From: Paramecium tetraurelia
Taxonomy: Eukaryota > Ciliophora > Oligohymenophorea > Peniculida > Parameciidae
Reading direction: 5' to 3'
Length of the DNA: 64,000 nt
NCBI RefSeq assembly: GCF_000165425.1
Contig: NW_001799533.1
Coordinates: 296,463-360,462 of the forward strand
The position numbers and the translations under genes were made by a program. Shown here piece by piece: positions 61,105 to 64,000 of the stretch. Every line of letters starts with the position of its first letter. The first letter of the stretch is position 1. The notes below the pieces were generated by a model. It was not told the origin of the DNA and searched no databases. It worked only from the letters and a program-made list of their open reading frames with translations.

Positions 61105-61495
61105 CAATTAGCATCAATAACAACTTAATTATATTTCACTTAATAATAATAAACCATCTACCTAGGTATTACAAAAAATGATAAAAATGCTTAGAAAGAT
61201 TTTATATCATGAGATTATTCTGATCAGCAAATCATAAATTTTTATTTTTATAATAATAACTTAATTAAATTTTTACTCGTTAAATGAACTTGGATTAAGC
61301 ATTCACATTCGGATAGGATTGTTATAATCAAGATTTAATCAATCTGTCTAAGCATCCTAAAATAAGTAAAAAATCACCATTTTATTCAATTGTCAAACCA
61401 ACCACGTATTTTTGTCACAATAAAAAAGATCATAAAAAAATTATAGAATCAAGGATACATCTGTTTAATAATTAACATAGACAATATAAAAAAAT
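61105..61495. other. Intergenic stretch
   Basis: About 390 bp of AT-rich sequence. No frame, RNA gene or repeat that I can support. Confidence 0.4.
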
Positions 61496-61855
61496 ATGAA
61501 TAAGGAGAATTATAATTCTCGTCAATGTAATGTTGCATTACCTAAACACACTCGAAATCCAACAGATCTGAATTTAATGAGATTTGACACATCCCCAAAT
61601 TCTCAAATAGAAATATCCAACAATTCTAGAGGCAATAACTCACAATAAGACAATTAAAGAAAGCTATCATTCAATACACCCAATCAAACTATTAGAACTT
61701 CATTACCTCCTGTTAATAATAGTGAGAAATATAGAAAGTTAGCCTTATCAATGAAGGAACTCATTTAAAAGTAGAAATACAGTTATCAGATTGGAGATTA
61801 TGAGGAATTGGAGGTTATTTTTGAAAAACTAGATTTACTTTGTGATTAACTTTGA
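61496..61855 (+). CDS. Small polar protein of unknown function
   Basis: An intronless frame of 119 residues from ATG 61496 to TGA 61853-61855. The first ~80 residues are Asn/Ser/Thr-rich and probably disordered (NTPNQTIRTSLPPVNNS). The last 35 form a likely helix (KELIQKQKYSYQIGDYEELE, then VIFEKLDLL). No targeting signal or known domain is visible. The next gene starts 38 bp downstream on the same strand. It could in principle be an upstream exon of that gene, but a clear TGA separates them. Confidence 0.5.
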
Positions 61856-61893
61856 TATCTATATATTTTAATTAATTATTTTATAAAAAAAGA

Positions 61894-64000
61894 ATGAGTA
61901 ATGCATAATTTGCATAAAAATTATTGAGATATGAAGGAAGACTATATTCCTAGAATTTGGAAATGCAAATATAAACCTTGCAAGAAGTAAAGTAGGAATT
62001 CAATGGATAATATAATCATCAAAGTCTTATGAATATGTTAGCTAAATACTTTTCATATACAAGTAGTTTAGTTCAAAGAATCAAGATTATTGAAATTATA
62101 TAACAAAAATTCCCTATTCTTGTAAATCAAGTTGAGGATTGGAAATAAATTGTTGAATATCTTTAATAAGAGTGTTTTAGTAGCAATCATTAAGTAAAAT
62201 ATGATTTGATTTTTAAGTTTAGAATGTTATCTCTCCATGCCTTAAATTCCATAGTCCCAGTCCTGAAAGAATAATATAGCACTTTTCATATAGGAATTTT
62301 TGATATTTTTATCAATGCCAGCTATTAGAAAGAACTATATATTGCTAGTCTCACATTACTAAATACAGTCAGACTCCATCATTCCTACTCATTTATGAAT
62401 AAAATAGCTTAACTTCCTGAAATAAAGATATTCAAAACCAAAAAGCTCACAATACTTCTCAAATGTACATTAATGGCCAGGGCTTAATTTTGTAACACAT
62501 TTTGATTTTATTGAATAGGTTTATTTGAATAACCAATCAGCGAATTGTTAGCAATTGTAAGACAACAGATAATTTCAGTACCTATGTCAAAAGAAGTGTT
62601 ACATCTCTTATACAATTATCTTAAAATTGCTTCGCATTTCAAAGACTAAGAATCCTTCATTCTTAAAATTTTAACATCAGAAGAAACCATAAACTGTATT
62701 GGATAATGTTCTGAAAAGATTCAAGAACTTTTTAGGCTAAGTTACAAACACTATAAATTAGAATTTAAAACAGTGTATATAATTTATGGAGATCAATACT
62801 CAAAAAAAAATATAATAGAATCTATATTGTAATATGATAACTTATACAATTACACTCAAATTTTATCTACAGAAGACTTAATCTCCTTTCAGGACTTGCT
62901 TTTTTATTCCTATGACTTTGCTTGTAATGAAATTGTCAAAACAGTAAGTGTTTAAACTGAATAAAAATTAATTCAGGTCTTGATCAAATTAGACCATCTG
63001 ATAGGATAATTATTCGAAAAATAGATTAACTTAAGCAAAAAACCTTTTTCCTCATCTCAGAAATGTTTGAACAAATTATTATTGCTTTCTGTTTAATTAC
63101 TATCTGCTTAAATTACGTTCACTGAATTCAAAGGAACCAACAGTTTAACTTTTATTTTAAGTTTACTTATAAAAAATTAAAATACCTATCTGATGTTATA
63201 ATCAATTAAGCTCTTACTTTCAATTAATTAAGTTGAATAAGCAACCTATTTGGCCTCTTAAATAAACAGCTAAAGTCCTTACACTTAAGTATTTTTGAGT
63301 TATCTAAAATCCTTATAAAACTCTGAAGAATTTACATATTGGAATGATTTCTAAATTAATTCAACCTAGCATTTGATTAGACAGGAAATTTATGATTATT
63401 ATCAAGAATTTGATAAATGTTTACAAGAAATATAAGAAATTGAAATAGACTAAGCAATGGCTATGGAATTATTTTAAAAAATTACCTATCTGCTAAACAA
63501 AACCACAATTTTAAGTGCGAAAATTGAGTTCTTTTCGAATAGAGCCTATGCAGAAGATGCTACCTTCTTTTAGTTCATTATTTTAGATAAGATAAATCTC
63601 TGTTTGTAAAGGAATTATCTAGACTTAGAAATAGAGTCTTTAAATTACGAGAATTCTAATCTTATAATTCAGAAACTAATTGAATATAACAAAAGTTTTT
63701 TTATTAAAAAATTCTTACCTAATTTAAGAAAAGACAAATTAAAAGAGTTTATCAAACAAATGAGAAATTCTATTTACAATTATCCAAAGATTCTACTATA
63801 ATTAATCTAAACACCAAACTTAGAGATTTAATGTTTTCAAGAAGATTAATAAGGATCGCATACTCTCTTAAGATTTTCAGCTCATCTAATCTCAAAAGAA
63901 AAAAAGGCAAACTGCAAATTGTTTTTGATTTACTCTATCAATAACTTTTAAGAAATCTAAGTTGAAATGATTATGAAAGAATAATCATGTAAATATTTGA
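61894..64000 (+). CDS. Large helical protein of unknown function (3' truncated by window)
   Basis: ATG 61894 opens a frame continuing past the window end, with a 27-nt intron at about 62493-62519; about 693 residues are visible. A possible frame-neutral 33-nt intron lies at 62944-62976. The protein starts with a coiled-coil (LLRYEGRLYSQNLEMQIQ, then LQEVKQEFNG). It continues as regularly spaced Leu/Ile-rich helices (VLHLLYNYLKIASHFKDQ; ESFILKILTSEETINCIGQ) that look like an alpha-solenoid of HEAT/armadillo type. No catalytic motif or membrane segment is seen. A scaffold role is a guess. Confidence 0.6.

Noticed and set aside
1-64000. Tetrahymena or a standard-code organism as source
   Set aside because: Standard code is excluded by in-frame TAA/TAG. 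Uniform 19-32 nt introns are typical of Paramecium and much shorter than Tetrahymena introns.
1-64000. tRNA, rRNA, CRISPR or transposon genes
   Set aside because: No cloverleaf with a B-box, no rRNA core sequence, no spaced direct repeats and no transposase or reverse transcriptase motif were found by eye.

Overview
The window looks like ciliate macronuclear DNA, most likely from Paramecium. The evidence is internal. Conserved proteins (ribosomal eL36, Arp3, PI 3-kinase, dynein heavy chain, Rab, PIWI) read through only if TAA and TAG are glutamine and TGA is the sole stop. The exons are separated by roughly 70 very short GT-AG introns, mostly 19-32 nt. The DNA is strongly AT-rich and genes are packed with gaps often under 100 bp. 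With the listed introns, the coding lengths of nearly all intact models divide by three, which supports the models.

Layout, left to right. 1-4.2 kb: the end of a membrane-bound class III cyclase, then decayed coding DNA that includes one open coiled-coil reading frame. 4.2-9.0 kb: a PHD/extended-PHD chromatin protein, eL36, phosphocholine cytidylyltransferase, an unknown protein and an ULK-like kinase. 9.1-21.0 kb: one 3,953-residue axonemal dynein heavy chain. 21.2-24.4 kb: a multi-pass membrane protein with an eroded 3' end and a small unknown protein. 24.5-35.4 kb: an ankyrin protein, two degenerate kinases, a small PHD protein, several unknown proteins, a Pumilio protein and an SCI1/NKAPD1-like protein. 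35.5-48.5 kb: Rab GTPase, LRR protein, TBC RabGAP, kinase with one apparent frameshift, MON1, Arp3, and a PI 3-kinase with a Ras-binding-type domain. 48.8-52.3 kb: a PIWI protein with all three catalytic residues and a DnaJ protein whose glutamine tail is written as a TAA repeat. 52.3-54.8 kb: the largest gene-poor stretch, with decayed coding pieces. 54.8-64 kb: a large ankyrin-ended protein, a coiled-coil protein, a frameshifted START-domain relic, a small unknown protein and the start of a large unknown protein running off the window.

Functionally the window is a mix of housekeeping, ciliary (dynein), chromatin/small-RNA (PIWI, PHD) and signalling genes. The one thematic cluster is endomembrane traffic: Rab, RabGAP, MON1 (half of the Rab7 exchange factor), Arp3 and PI 3-kinase lie within 13 kb, the last three on one strand with 39- and 81-bp gaps. 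I did not see a clearly new system. The best leads are that cluster, the two kinase-fold proteins without a normal catalytic centre, the TAA-encoded polyglutamine tail, and the several partly decayed genes that fit a genome shedding duplicates.
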